The notes: generated by a model not told the origin, from the letters alone. Shown: positions 18,727 to 28,377, numbered from the stretch's first letter. The stretch: 64,000 nucleotides of DNA from Novosphingobium aquimarinum (GCF_009746585.1 NZ_WRPO01000018.1:1-64000); one strand, 5' to 3'. Numbers and translations: made by a program.

Positions 18727-19782
18727 ATGAACGACATGACCCCCATCACCACGACGCTCAAGGACTGGGAAACCGACCAGGAGGTCCGCTGGTGCCCCGG
18801 CTGCGGTGACTACGCGATCCTGAAGGCGGTGCAGCGCACGCTGCCGCAGATCGGCGCGGATCCCAAGAACACCGTGTTCGTCTCGGGCATCGGCTGTTCC
18901 AGCCGCTTTCCGTACTATGTCGAAAGCTACGGCTTCCACACCATTCACGGCCGCGCGCCGGCGTTCGCGACGGGCATCAAGCTCGCCAACCCGGACCTCG
19001 ACGTGTGGCTGGTGACGGGCGACGGCGACGGCATGTCGATCGGCGGCAATCACACGATGCACGTGTTGCGCCGCAATCTCGATTGTCAGATCCTGCTGTT
19101 CAACAACGAGATCTACGGCCTCACCAAGGGTCAGTTCTCGCCGACCAGCCGCCTCGGCACGCCGAGCCCGTCGAGCCCGCTCGGTTCGGTCGACCGGCCC
19201 GCGAGCCCCTGCGCTTTCGCGCTGGGATCGGGCGCGCGGTTCGTGGCGCGGGGCTTCGACGTTTCGAAGAAGCTGCCCGACGTGCTCGTCGCGGCGCACA
19301 AGCACAAGGGCGCGGCGTTCATCGAGATTTTCCAGAACTGCATCGTCTACAACAAGGACCGCTTCGACGACTTCGCCAAGGCCAAAGGCGTCGATTCCGA
19401 ACAGCTGTGGTGCGAGGACGGAGAGCCGCTGCTGTTCGACGGCGGCACCAAGGGTCTGGCGCTGTGCGTCGAGACGCTGACGCTCAAGATCGTCGACGTA
19501 ATCGACGGCGACTGGAAGGCAGCGGGCGTGGTCGTGCACAACGTCAAGAACCGCGGCCTCGCGCATATGCTGGTCGACTTGCGCGTCTCGCCCGCCTTTG
19601 CCGACTTCCCCATGGCGCTCGGCGTGCTTTACGACGATCCGCGCCCGACTTTCGAAGGCGCCATCGCCGAGGAGAAGGCCAGGGCCAGCCAAGGCAAAGT
19701 CGCCGATCTCGGCAAGCTGCTCGCCAAGGGCCAGACCTGGACCGTCGAGGAAAAGGACGCGTCGCACGGCCTGATGGAGTAA
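18727..19782 (+). CDS. korB: 2-oxoacid:acceptor oxidoreductase, beta subunit
   Basis: 351 residues. Contains the iron-sulfur and thiamine diphosphate binding features of the family: WCPGCGDY near residue 23, GIGCSSRFPYY, and GDGDGMSIGGNH followed by NNEIYGLTKGQ. Partner of the fused gamma-alpha subunit immediately upstream; the ATG at 18727 lies one base beyond that stop. No ferredoxin gene is adjacent, so the electron acceptor is not evident. Confidence 0.92.
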   Translation: MNDMTPITTTLKDWETDQEVRWCPGCGDYAILKAVQRTLPQIGADPKNTVFVSGIGCSSRFPYYVESYGFHTIHGRAPAFATGIKLANPDLDVWLVTGDGDGMSIGGNHTMHVLRRNLDCQILLFNNEIYGLTKGQFSPTSRLGTPSPSSPLGSVDRPASPCAFALGSGARFVARGFDVSKKLPDVLVAAHKHKGAAFIEIFQNCIVYNKDRFDDFAKAKGVDSEQLWCEDGEPLLFDGGTKGLALCVETLTLKIVDVIDGDWKAAGVVVHNVKNRGLAHMLVDLRVSPAFADFPMALGVLYDDPRPTFEGAIAEEKARASQGKVADLGKLLAKGQTWTVEEKDASHGLME

Positions 19783-19801
19783 TGGCCGGGGCGACCCGAA
19801 C

Positions 19802-20773
19802 TTGGACAATCTGACTCACAGCCTCGCCGGCTGGGTTCTGGCCGAAACCGGGCTCAAGCGCCGGACGAGGAAGGGCCTCGCCGCGCTGGTGCTCGCCGCG
19901 AACATGCCGGACATCGACGTGTTCCTCGGTTGGGTGCCGTGGCTGCCGCTCGCCACGCATCGCGGCTTCACGCATGGCCTGCTGGGCGGAGTCGTGGTGA
20001 TGCCGCCGATCCTGGCCGGGCTGTTGTGGCTGCTCGATCGCTGGCAGCTCTCGCGCGGCACCAGTTTTCGCAGTGGCTTGTCCATGCATTTCGGCTGGCT
20101 GCTGGCGCTGTGCTATCTCGGCGCGATCACCCATCCGCTGCTCGACTGGCAGAACACTTACGCGGTGCAGCTGATGTCGCCGTGGAACGCGCGTTGGTAT
20201 CACAACGACGCGCTGTTCATCATCGATCCGTGGATCTGGCTGACGCTGGGCCTCGGCATCTGGCTGTCGCGAAGGCGGGCGAAGCGGAGCGGGCCGCATG
20301 ACGGAAGGCCCGCGATCCTGGCAGCCCTGGTGGTCGTGATCTACATCGCTGGCAACGGCGTGATCTCGCAATGGGCCCGCCAAGCGCCCGCGGCGGGGCC
20401 GCCATTCGCAAATCCCGAACGGGCCTTCGCGTCTCCGCCGCCGCTGGCTTTCTGGAAGCGCGATGTGGTCTGGCTGGAGAAAGGCCGGGTCGGGCGCGCT
20501 CAGTACAACGTCTTCGCCGATCATTCCGAATTGGCGCGTCAGGCCTCGCTCATGCCCAACAATCTTGCGGACCCGATCGTGCGCCAAGCGATGCACGGCG
20601 ATCCGGAGGTCGAGAAGTTTCTGCGCTGGTCGGTGATGACCACCGCGAACGTCGAGCCGGAGGCTTGCAGTGCGATCGTCACCTTCGGCGATGCGCGCTT
20701 CTCGGTCCTCCCAACGCGCGGCAACTTTACGGAAAGCACGCGCGTGCCGCTCCGGCGACCCGGCTGCCCCTAG
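19802..20773 (+). CDS. YdjM/DUF457-family membrane-bound metal-dependent hydrolase
   Basis: 323 residues. Histidine and aspartate motifs of the family are all in the N-terminal half: NLTHSLAGW, ANMPDIDVF, HRGFTHGLLG and THPLLDWQNT. Four or so membrane spans fall between residues 55 and 190 and a soluble tail follows. The TTG start at 19802 gives the conserved N-terminus (MDNLTHSL); no ATG or GTG fits. It begins 19 bases after korB but is functionally unrelated as far as can be seen. Its stop overlaps the convergent PAP2 gene by four bases. Confidence 0.85.
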   Translation: MDNLTHSLAGWVLAETGLKRRTRKGLAALVLAANMPDIDVFLGWVPWLPLATHRGFTHGLLGGVVVMPPILAGLLWLLDRWQLSRGTSFRSGLSMHFGWLLALCYLGAITHPLLDWQNTYAVQLMSPWNARWYHNDALFIIDPWIWLTLGLGIWLSRRRAKRSGPHDGRPAILAALVVVIYIAGNGVISQWARQAPAAGPPFANPERAFASPPPLAFWKRDVVWLEKGRVGRAQYNVFADHSELARQASLMPNNLADPIVRQAMHGDPEVEKFLRWSVMTTANVEPEACSAIVTFGDARFSVLPTRGNFTESTRVPLRRPGCP

Positions 20774-21483
20774 CCGGCGCGCGCTTCGGCGACATCGACG
20801 GTGGCGCGCGCCGGGCTGTAGAGCAGGGCGCTCGCGAGAAACGCCCAGCCGGCCCCGCCGAGCCAACCAGCGATAACGTCGCTCGGCCAGTGGACGCCCA
20901 GCCACACGCGGCTCCAGGCGATCAGCGCGCTGATCACGAGCGCGGTGGCGACCACCGTGATCCGGACCGACTGGCGCGGGCTGATCGCGGCGAAGGCCAG
21001 TGCGATCGCGATGTAGACCACCGCCGCGTTGAAGCTGTGTCCGCTCGGGAAGCTGTTGCCGCCCGCGTCCATCAGATGCGGCACGATCTCGGGGCGCGGG
21101 CGACCGACCAGCAGCTTTGCGCCGCTATTGACCAGCCAGCCCCCCGCCACGGTGAGCGCAAGCAAGGTCGCCTCGCGGCGCAGCTTCATGAACAAGAGCG
21201 CGACCACCGCCATGATCGCGAACAGGTTGCGCAGCAGTACGCCGCCGAGCGCGGTCGTGTCGCGCACTGCCTCGAGCACCCATTTCGGGCCGAGCGGCTT
21301 GAGGTCGGCATTGCGCCAGAACAGCAGGCCCGCTTTGTCGATAGTGTCGGTGTGGCCCGTCGAGACGGCCCAGACCATCGCCGCGAACCCGGCCCAGCAC
21401 AGGCAGGCCACCACCAGCGCGCGGCGCGGATCGATGCGATAGCCGCGTTCGGGCAGCGTTACCTGTTCGGCGGGTACGGTCAT
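20770..21483 (-). CDS. PAP2-superfamily membrane phosphatase
   Basis: 237 residues with about six membrane spans. The three-part phosphatase signature is complete: KLLVGRPRP, PSGHSFNAA and SRVWLGVHWPSDV. Members dephosphorylate undecaprenyl diphosphate, phosphatidate or related lipids in the periplasm; which one applies cannot be told here. The gene is divergent from the photolyase gene with 41 bases between starts. Confidence 0.9.
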   Translation of the reverse strand: MTVPAEQVTLPERGYRIDPRRALVVACLCWAGFAAMVWAVSTGHTDTIDKAGLLFWRNADLKPLGPKWVLEAVRDTTALGGVLLRNLFAIMAVVALLFMKLRREATLLALTVAGGWLVNSGAKLLVGRPRPEIVPHLMDAGGNSFPSGHSFNAAVVYIAIALAFAAISPRQSVRITVVATALVISALIAWSRVWLGVHWPSDVIAGWLGGAGWAFLASALLYSPARATVDVAEARAG

Positions 21484-21524
21484 AAGGGAAAGGAACAGGG
21501 CAGGGGGGACAGCGTTCCCGATGG

Positions 21525-22919
21525 ATGTCCGATACGTCCGAAAACGTCCAGATCGTCTGGTTCCGCCGGGATCTGCGCCTCGCCGACCAGCCCGCCCTGC
21601 ATGCCGCCGCTGCCGCGGGACCCGTCGTTCCGGTGTTCGTGCTCGATGACGAGCGCGCGGGGGATCGCAAGCTGGGCGGTGCCTCTCGCTGGTATTTGCA
21701 CGGCAGCCTCGAATCGCTGGGATCGAGCCTCGCCCGGCACCGCTCGCGGCTGATTTTGCGCAAAGGCGATGTGGTCCAGGAACTGATGGCGATCGCGCGG
21801 GCGACGGGGGCGACGCGCATTCACGCGATCCGGCACTACGAACCCTGGTGGCGCGAGGCCGAGTCCGAACTCGGCAGCGAAATCGAGCTGTGCCTCTACG
21901 ATGGCAATTACCTGATGCCGCCCGGAAGCGTCACCACCGGATCGGGCGATCCCTACAAGATCTATACGCCGTTCGCGAAAGCTCTGGCGCAGGAATTGCC
22001 CGCACGCGACGTGCTCGAAGAGCCTTCGCTGTCCTTGCCCGACAGCTGGCCCGATAGCGACGCTCTGGACGACTGGGACCTGCTGCCGACCAAGCCGGAC
22101 TGGGCGGGCGGCATGCGCGGGTTCTGGGCACCCGGCGAAGCGGCGGCGCACGAGACGCTCGCGGGGTTCAAGGACCGGGTGTCCGACTATGAGGACGATC
22201 GCAATCTTCCGTCGATCGACGGCTCCTCGCGGCTCTCACCCCATCTGCATTTAGGCGAGATTTCGCCGGCGCAGGTGTGGGACGCGCTTTCGCGGCACAG
22301 CGGCAAGGGCGCGGATACCTTCCGCGGCGAAGTGATGTGGCGCGATTACACGCAGAACGTGATCTACCAGTTCCCGAAATACCCCGAGAGCAGTTACCGC
22401 GACACCTTCGGCTCGGGCTTTCGCTGGCGCGATCCCAAGCAGACCAAGGGCGCCGCCGAAGACCTCGAGGCCTGGCAGAAGGGCATGACCGGCTATCCGA
22501 TCGTCGATGCCGGCATGCGCCAGCTCTGGGCACTGGGCTGGATGCACAACCGCGTGCGGATGATCGCCGCGAGCTTTCTGATCAAGCACTTGCTGATCGA
22601 CTGGCGATATGGCGAACGCTGGTTCTGGGATACGCTGGTCGATGCCGATTACGCCAACAACGGGGTGAACTGGCAATGGGTCTCGGGCAGCGGCGTCGAT
22701 TCCAACATGTTTCCGCGAATCATGGCGCCGCTGACTCAGTCGGACAAATTCGATGCCGCCGATTACATCCGCGAATGGGTGCCCGAATTGAAGCAATTGC
22801 CCGACGACGAGATTCATGATCCGGACGATGCCAAGCGCGGCGATTATCCGGCGAAAAGGATCGGGCATAAAGAGGCCCGCGAGCGCGCTCTGGAGGCGTA
22901 TCACGCATCAAAGGACTAG
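21525..22919 (+). CDS. phrB: Deoxyribodipyrimidine photolyase (class I)
   Basis: 464 residues. Repairs cyclobutane pyrimidine dimers with blue light using reduced FAD. An N-terminal antenna domain (VQIVWFRRDLRLADQPAL) precedes the FAD domain with SRLSPHLHLGEIS, TGYPIVDAGMRQLWALGWMHNR and DADYANNGVNWQW. These match bacterial photolyases rather than cryptochrome-like or (6-4) FeS-type proteins. ATG at 21525 is used; ATG at 21521 is out of frame. The next gene, cfa, starts 45 bases downstream. Confidence 0.93.
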   Translation: MSDTSENVQIVWFRRDLRLADQPALHAAAAAGPVVPVFVLDDERAGDRKLGGASRWYLHGSLESLGSSLARHRSRLILRKGDVVQELMAIARATGATRIHAIRHYEPWWREAESELGSEIELCLYDGNYLMPPGSVTTGSGDPYKIYTPFAKALAQELPARDVLEEPSLSLPDSWPDSDALDDWDLLPTKPDWAGGMRGFWAPGEAAAHETLAGFKDRVSDYEDDRNLPSIDGSSRLSPHLHLGEISPAQVWDALSRHSGKGADTFRGEVMWRDYTQNVIYQFPKYPESSYRDTFGSGFRWRDPKQTKGAAEDLEAWQKGMTGYPIVDAGMRQLWALGWMHNRVRMIAASFLIKHLLIDWRYGERWFWDTLVDADYANNGVNWQWVSGSGVDSNMFPRIMAPLTQSDKFDAADYIREWVPELKQLPDDEIHDPDDAKRGDYPAKRIGHKEARERALEAYHASKD

Positions 22920-22964
22920 GCAGGCCGATTGCCACAGCTTCGTTAATCGCGCATACGTAACATC

Positions 22965-24257
22965 ATGAATGCGCAGCTTCCGGGACGTGGGGACAAGCTG
23001 GTTGCTGGCGGTCGTGGCCTTGGATTCGGCTCCTCGTGGGTCGGACGGCTCTGGGCCGGCGGAGCCAACCGTCTGATCGACCGCATCGATAGCGGCCTCG
23101 ATCGTGGATCGATCGAGGCGACTTTGCCGGATGGCACGACGCGGTTGCTCGGCGGGCGCGCGCCGGGCTTCGACGCCGTCGTCCATCTCAAGAGTTACCG
23201 GGCGCTGGTGCGGCTCGCCACCGGCGGTTCGGTCGGCTGGTATCAGGCCTGGGAAGCGGGCGAGTGGTCGAGCCCCGATCCGGTGCCGCTGTTCGCGCTG
23301 TTCATGGATTGCGCGGAACCGCTCGGTAACGCGGCGCGCGCGACCGGACCGTGGCGTTGGCTGGCGAAGCTCGCCCACCGCTTGAATCGCAACACCCGCG
23401 AGGGCTCGCAGCGCAACATCCATGCGCACTACGATCTCGGCAACGATTTCTACCAGCAGTGGCTGGGCGAGACGATGATCTATTCGAGCGCAATCTATGC
23501 GCCCGTCGCGCCCGGTCCCAGTGCCGCCTCGCAGTTTTTCGAGACGCTCGATCTTGCCCAGTCGGCCAAGGTCAGCGCGATCCTGAAGCGGCTCGATCTG
23601 CAGCCGGGCGACAAGGCGCTGGAAATCGGCTGCGGCTGGGGCACGCTCGCGGCTTTCATGGCCGAAGCGCACGGTGCGCATGTCGATGCGATCAGCTTGT
23701 CCGACGAACAGCTCGCTTACGCCCGCAAGCGCTGGTCGGTGGCCTCGGGCAGCGTCGACTTTCGCCGCCAGGACTATCGCGATGTCGCAGGGCGCTACGA
23801 CGCGATCGCCAGCGTCGAAATGGTCGAGGCGGTCGGCCGCGAATACTGGGGCGAGTTTCTCGACTGCCTGGTGCGCAACCTCAAGCCGGGCGGGCGCGCG
23901 GCGTTGCAGTACATCGCCATTCGCGACGAACTGTTCGAAAACTACGCGCGCAGTCCGGATTTCATCCAGTCCTACGTTTTCCCCGGCGGCATGCTGCTCA
24001 ACGAGCCGGAATTCCGGGCGCTGGCGCACGAACGGGGGTTGTCTTGGGAGGACAAGCTCAGCTTCGGTCAGGACTACGCCCGCACGCTAAAGGAATGGCG
24101 CGCGAATTTCGATGTCGCCGTCGAAGAGGGCCGGTTGCCCGCGGGCTTCGACCGGCGTTTCGTCGAGCTATGGCGCTATTATCTGATGTATTGCGAAGGC
24201 GGATTCGCGGGCGGCGGCATCGATGTCGCGCAAGTGACGCTGGTCAAGCAAGCCTGA
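22965..24257 (+). CDS. cfa: Cyclopropane-fatty-acyl-phospholipid synthase
   Basis: 430 residues. Transfers a methylene from S-adenosylmethionine to unsaturated acyl chains of membrane phospholipids. An N-terminal lipid-binding domain precedes the methyltransferase domain: NIHAHYDLGNDFYQQWLG, LEIGCGWGTLAAF for cofactor binding, EYWGEFLDCLVRNLKPGG, YVFPGGML, and YYLMYCEGGF with the conserved active-site cysteine. No ribosome site is obvious before ATG 22965, which is nonetheless the only good start. Confidence 0.93.
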   Translation: MNAQLPGRGDKLVAGGRGLGFGSSWVGRLWAGGANRLIDRIDSGLDRGSIEATLPDGTTRLLGGRAPGFDAVVHLKSYRALVRLATGGSVGWYQAWEAGEWSSPDPVPLFALFMDCAEPLGNAARATGPWRWLAKLAHRLNRNTREGSQRNIHAHYDLGNDFYQQWLGETMIYSSAIYAPVAPGPSAASQFFETLDLAQSAKVSAILKRLDLQPGDKALEIGCGWGTLAAFMAEAHGAHVDAISLSDEQLAYARKRWSVASGSVDFRRQDYRDVAGRYDAIASVEMVEAVGREYWGEFLDCLVRNLKPGGRAALQYIAIRDELFENYARSPDFIQSYVFPGGMLLNEPEFRALAHERGLSWEDKLSFGQDYARTLKEWRANFDVAVEEGRLPAGFDRRFVELWRYYLMYCEGGFAGGGIDVAQVTLVKQA

Positions 24258-24266
24258 CCGATCGGT

Positions 24267-24288
24267 CGCGCCGGGCAAAGCCGGCGCG
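24267..24288. terminator. Hairpin between convergent cfa and PilZ genes
   Basis: Perfect 8-bp stem CGCGCCGG / CCGGCGCG with a six-base loop (GCAAAG), in the 38-base gap between convergent genes. There is no T-run on either side. The position suggests a shared transcription end. Confidence 0.45.
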
Positions 24289-24295
24289 GGGCCCC

Positions 24296-24676
24296 TCAAC
24301 GGCGGTAGGTGCCGTCGCCACGCCAGCGCGAGAGCAGGTTGTCGTGGATGATCGGGCTCAGCAAGTGATCGAAGGCGCATCCGACCAGTCCGTTGTCCCA
24401 CCAGACCACCGTGGCCTGCAGCGATTCCATGCCCGGCAGCGTCAGCCAGACGAGAGTGCCCTTGTTGAGCCTGTTCAACGCGGTGGCCGAGAAGCCCGAC
24501 AGCGAAAGATCGCGCACCACCGTCTGGTAGCTCTTCGAGCCGGAAGGCCTGAGCCCCGCCGGGATCGAGAGGCGGGTTCGCGGCGCGCTGCGGTCTTCCT
24601 GGGCGGCCGTGGAATAAGAGTCGCTGTTCTGGTTTTCTGTCATCACCGCACTGCTCATCGTTCGAACGTCTGGCAC
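24296..24676 (-). CDS. PilZ-domain protein (probable c-di-GMP receptor)
   Basis: 126 residues. A single PilZ domain: the arginine segment RSAPRTRLSI, then DLSLSGFSATAL (the D/NxSxxG motif), ending with VVWWDNGLVGCAF. Such stand-alone PilZ proteins bind cyclic di-GMP and act on motility or envelope functions. The GTG at 24676 is chosen for its well-spaced GAGGG; in-frame ATGs at 24658 and 24643 are alternatives. A CtrA-box-like sequence lies about 50 bases upstream. Confidence 0.82.
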   Translation of the reverse strand: MPDVRTMSSAVMTENQNSDSYSTAAQEDRSAPRTRLSIPAGLRPSGSKSYQTVVRDLSLSGFSATALNRLNKGTLVWLTLPGMESLQATVVWWDNGLVGCAFDHLLSPIIHDNLLSRWRGDGTYRR

Positions 24677-24722
24677 GCTCCGCCCTCAAAATGCGCGCCT
24701 TGCCGAAAGATGTCAGTCGAAA

Positions 24723-24738
24723 GTTAACGCGAGCTTAC
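24723..24738 (-). promoter_or_regulatory. CtrA-box-like sequence upstream of the PilZ gene
   Basis: On the minus strand it reads GTAA-N7-TTAAC, one mismatch from the CtrA consensus TTAA-N7-TTAA(C). It lies 47 to 62 bases upstream of the PilZ start and touches the end of the SDR gene. CtrA control of motility and PilZ genes is common in alphaproteobacteria; binding here is inferred. Confidence 0.3.
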
Positions 24739-25448
24739 GTCGGTTGGTTAATCGTCTCGCGATGCCCGGTCTCGAACGGTTCGCCGAGCAATGCCAGAAT
24801 GCGCTCCGCAACGGCCTCGGGAGGCTTGAGCGAAGCGGCGTCCTCTCCTGGAAAGGCGCGGGCCCGCATCGCGGTGCGCGTGGCACCCGGATTGACCAGC
24901 GCGACTCGCAGCTTCGCGAGCTTGGCGGTTTCCTGCGCGTAGCACTGCAGCAGCGTGTCGAAGGCGGCCTTGGTCGAGCCATAGGCGCCCCAGAAGGCGC
25001 GCGGATTGGCGCCGACGCTGCTGGTCACGCCGATCACGCGGCCATCGGCGCTTTGCCGCAACATCCGGTCGAAATTGGCGATCAGCGCCTGCGTCGCGAG
25101 CACGTTGACGGTCAGCGCCTTGTTGAACGATGCCTGGTCGATATCCGCGACCGAGGTGAGTTCGGGCAGGAACGCAGCGTTGATGACGAGAATGTCGAGC
25201 TTGTCCCAGCGCTGTCCGACCGCGGTGGCGAGCCGCGCGATGCCGTCGGGCTCGGTCAGATCTACCGGAGCGATCGTCGCCGATCCACCCGCTTCGAAAA
25301 TGGCCTCCTCGACCTTCTCGAGCGATGCGGTATCGCGCGCGGTCAGCACGACATGCGCGCCGGCCCCGGCCAGCGCCCGCGCCGTCGCGGCGCCGATGCC
25401 GCGGCTGGCGCCGGTGACCAGCGCGATCTGTCCCGAAAGGTCGGTCAT
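24735..25448 (-). CDS. SDR-family NAD(P)-dependent oxidoreductase
   Basis: 237 residues. Classical short-chain dehydrogenase: TGASRGIG for cofactor binding, NAA in place of NNAG, and YGSTK (YxxxK) as the catalytic pair with an upstream serine (GVTSSVG). Its ATG directly abuts the purF stop (zero spacing), so it is co-transcribed with purF. The substrate is unknown. Confidence 0.9.
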   Translation of the reverse strand: MTDLSGQIALVTGASRGIGAATARALAGAGAHVVLTARDTASLEKVEEAIFEAGGSATIAPVDLTEPDGIARLATAVGQRWDKLDILVINAAFLPELTSVADIDQASFNKALTVNVLATQALIANFDRMLRQSADGRVIGVTSSVGANPRAFWGAYGSTKAAFDTLLQCYAQETAKLAKLRVALVNPGATRTAMRARAFPGEDAASLKPPEAVAERILALLGEPFETGHRETINQPT

Positions 25449-26918
25449 TCAGGCAACCTTGTTGATCGGCAGCGTCAGCAGGTCGTGCCGCTCGCGCTCG
25501 GCAAGATCGGTGAGGCTGGTCGGGTATTCACCCGAGAAGCAGGCATCGCAGAATTGCGGGCTCTTGTTGTTGCGGTTCTGCTCGCCGACGGCCCGATAAA
25601 GACCGTCGATCGAGACGAAGGCCAGACTGTCGGCCTTGATGAACTCCGCCATGGCCGCCGTGTCCATCGTCGCGGCGAGCAGCTTGGAGCGTTCGGGCGT
25701 GTCGACGCCATAGAAGCAGGAATTGCTGGTCGGCGGGCTGGCGACGCGGAAATGCACTTCGGCGGCGCCGGCATCGCGCATCATCTCGACGATCTTTTTC
25801 GACGTCGTGCCGCGCACGATCGAATCGTCTATGAGGACGATGCGTTTTCCCTCGACGATGGCCCGGTTGGCATTGTGCTTGCGCTTCACGTCGGCGTGGC
25901 GCGCGCCTTCCGACGGCTGGATGAAGGTGCGCCCGACATAGTGCGAGCGGATGATGCCGAGTTCGAACGGTATGCCCGATTGCTGGGCATAGCCGATCGC
26001 GGCGGGCATGCCGCTGTCGGGAACCGGGATCACGGCATCGGCCGCGACGACCGATTCCTTGGCCAGCTCCACCCCGATCTGCTTGCGCACGGCGTAGACC
26101 GAGCGGCCGTCCATCACCGAATCGGGACGGCTGAAGTAGACGTGCTCGAAGATGCACGGCCGCGGCTTGGGATTGCCGAACGGGCGATGGCTCGAGATCG
26201 TGCCTTGCTGGTCGACCTGGACCAGTTCGCCGGGCTCGATCGAGCGAATGAATTCGGCACCGATCACGTCGAACGCGACGCTCTCGCTCGAAAAGACGAT
26301 GGCGTCGCCCAGCCGGCCCATCACCAGCGGGCGGATGCCCAGCGGATCGCGGCAGGCGATGATCCCGTCCGGGGTCATGCAAATCAGCGAATAGGCGCCC
26401 TCGACCATCCGCAAGGCATCGACGAAGCGGTCGAGCAGGGTCGGGTACCGGCTCGTGGCGACGAGGTGGATGATGACTTCGGTGTCGGACGTCGACTGGA
26501 AGATCGCGCCGCGCTGCACGAGTTCGCGCTTGAGGCTGGCGGCGTTCGAGATGTTGCCGTTGTGTGCGATCGAGAACCCGCCCGAGGCGAGGTCGGCGAA
26601 TAGCGGCTGCACGTTGCGCAGTCCCGCGCCGCCGGTCGTCGAATAGCGCACGTGGCCAGACGCCATCGAACCGGGCTGGACATGGTGGAGATCGCCGCCT
26701 TCGAACACCGAAGCGACATGGCCGATGCCGCGCTGGGCATAGAATTCCTTGCCGTCGTACGTGACGATCCCGCAGGCTTCCTGGCCCCGGTGTTGCAGGG
26801 CGTGCAGCCCCAGCGCGGTCACCGCAACGGCGTGTTCGGCGCCGATCACGCCGAAAATGCCGCATTCCTCGCGCAGCTTGTCGCCGTCGAGGTCACAGAA
26901 AGGATTGGTGAAATTCAT
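25449..26918 (-). CDS. purF: Amidophosphoribosyltransferase
   Basis: 488 residues. Catalyses the first step of purine synthesis, making phosphoribosylamine from PRPP and glutamine. A short propeptide ends before the N-terminal nucleophile Cys19 (REECGIFG). The glutaminase domain (HNGNISN) is followed by the phosphoribosyltransferase domain with VLIDDSIVRGTTSKK. The later cysteines (SNSCFYG and FCDACFSG) fit the iron-sulfur, Bacillus-type enzymes. ATG at 26918 gives the expected propeptide; the longer frame to 26957 adds an atypical tail. Confidence 0.95.
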   Translation of the reverse strand: MNFTNPFCDLDGDKLREECGIFGVIGAEHAVAVTALGLHALQHRGQEACGIVTYDGKEFYAQRGIGHVASVFEGGDLHHVQPGSMASGHVRYSTTGGAGLRNVQPLFADLASGGFSIAHNGNISNAASLKRELVQRGAIFQSTSDTEVIIHLVATSRYPTLLDRFVDALRMVEGAYSLICMTPDGIIACRDPLGIRPLVMGRLGDAIVFSSESVAFDVIGAEFIRSIEPGELVQVDQQGTISSHRPFGNPKPRPCIFEHVYFSRPDSVMDGRSVYAVRKQIGVELAKESVVAADAVIPVPDSGMPAAIGYAQQSGIPFELGIIRSHYVGRTFIQPSEGARHADVKRKHNANRAIVEGKRIVLIDDSIVRGTTSKKIVEMMRDAGAAEVHFRVASPPTSNSCFYGVDTPERSKLLAATMDTAAMAEFIKADSLAFVSIDGLYRAVGEQNRNNKSPQFCDACFSGEYPTSLTDLAERERHDLLTLPINKVA

Positions 26919-27135
26919 AGACTCGTCCGGCCCGGGAGCGCTTCTCACGACGCGCATGTGCCGCCTGGCACCCGCGAAAGCAAGGGCCAGTTGTTACGGA
27001 TTGATGGCAGTCGCATTCCCGAGACGCCCCGGCGCGGTACGCGATGCCCGCGTGCGACCGCTTGCCAGCCTCGCGCCGGGGCCCTAATCGCGAGGCTCAA
27101 CGACGCCGAACCGGCATTAACGACGGGCCCCCCGC

Positions 27136-28377
27136 TTGCTTCTCTCTCCCTTCGAATGGACCATCGCCAAGCGCTACATGCTTCCCGGCAGGGGCGAGGC
27201 GTTCATCGCGCTCGTCGCGGGCATCAGCCTGTTCGCGGTGATGCTCGGCGTTGCCGCGCTTGTCATCGTGATGAGCGTGATGAACGGGTTCCGCGCCGAA
27301 CTGTTCGACAAGATCACCGGGCTCAACGGCCATGCCATCATCCAGGCCTATGGTGGCCGGCTCGACGACTGGAAATCGGTGCTGCAGGACGTGCGCGAGA
27401 CGCCCGGCGTCACGCACGCCTCGCCGCTGATCGAGCAGCCGCTCCTGGCGAGCTTCAATGGCCGCGTCGAGGCGATCCTGGTCCGCGGCAACACCAGGCA
27501 AGACATCGACGAACTGCGCCCCAAAGTCCTTTCCGGCGACATCGGCGCGCTCGGTCCGGGACGCGACAACGTGGCGATCGGCTCGCAGCTGGCGCAAAAC
27601 CTCGGCGCGCGCGTGGGCGACACGATCACGGTGATCAACCCGGCGGGTCGAGCCACCCCGTTCGGCACCGTGCCACGACAAATCGCCTATACGATCTCGG
27701 CGATCTTCGAGATCGGCGTCTACGATTACGATCAGGCCTACGTCATAATGCCGGTGCAGGACGCACAGACTTTGCTGCTGACCGGCGACACCATCAGCAT
27801 GATCGAAGTGACGACCGACGATCCCGATCGGGTCGACACGATCCTCGCCCCGCTCGAACAGAAGCTGGCTGGCCGTGCGGTGGTGAGCGACTGGAAGAAG
27901 ATCAACGCTTCGCTGTTCGAGGCGCTCGCGGTGGAGCGCGTGGCGATGTTCGTGGTGCTCTCGATCATCGTCCTGGTCGCGGTGTTCAATATCCTGTCTT
28001 CGCTGATCATGCTGGTGCGTGCGAAAACGCGGGACATCGCAATCCTGCGCACGATGGGCGCGACGCGACGCTCGCTGCTGAAGATCTTCGTGACGACCGG
28101 CTTCCTGATCGGCGCACTCGGCACTGTGGCGGGCGTGGCGCTGGGCTTCGTGTTTCTCTATTTCCGCCAGCCGATCGTGCACGGGGTGGAAATCCTCACC
28201 GGGCAGAACTTGTGGGACCCTTCGATCCGTTTCCTCACCGAACTGCCCAGCCGCCCCGACCCGGTCGAGATCGTGGTGATCTGCGTCATGGCACTGGTCT
28301 TCAGCTTCGTTGCGACGCTCTATCCCGCAATGAAGGCGGCGAGCACCGATCCTGTGCAGGTTCTCCGCTATGAGTAA
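27136..28377 (+). CDS. Lipoprotein-releasing ABC transporter permease (LolC/LolE/LolF type)
   Basis: 413 residues. Inner-membrane permease that extracts outer-membrane lipoproteins for transfer to LolA. Layout is the MacB/FtsX type: an N-terminal span after [14 protein letters not shown], a periplasmic domain (about residues 50-260), then three C-terminal spans containing the conserved [15 protein letters not shown] segment. Start is TTG at 27136, which gives the family N-terminus. Only one permease gene accompanies lolD, so the complex is either a homodimer or the LolF-type hybrid. Confidence 0.92.
   Translation: MLLSPFEWTIAKRYMLPGRGEAFIALVAGISLFAVMLGVAALVIVMSVMNGFRAELFDKITGLNGHAIIQAYGGRLDDWKSVLQDVRETPGVTHASPLIEQPLLASFNGRVEAILVRGNTRQDIDELRPKVLSGDIGALGPGRDNVAIGSQLAQNLGARVGDTITVINPAGRATPFGTVPRQIAYTISAIFEIGVYDYDQAYVIMPVQDAQTLLLTGDTISMIEVTTDDPDRVDTILAPLEQKLAGRAVVSDWKKINASLFEALAVERVAMFVVLSIIVLVAVFNILSSLIMLVRAKTRDIAILRTMGATRRSLLKIFVTTGFLIGALGTVAGVALGFVFLYFRQPIVHGVEILTGQNLWDPSIRFLTELPSRPDPVEIVVICVMALVFSFVATLYPAMKAASTDPVQVLRYE

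Noticed and set aside
16167-18761. 864-codon open frame on the minus strand opposite the 2-oxoacid oxidoreductase gene
   Set aside because: It is a shadow of a strong plus-strand gene in GC-rich DNA, rich in Arg, His and Gly with no domain; the plus-strand protein is clearly real.
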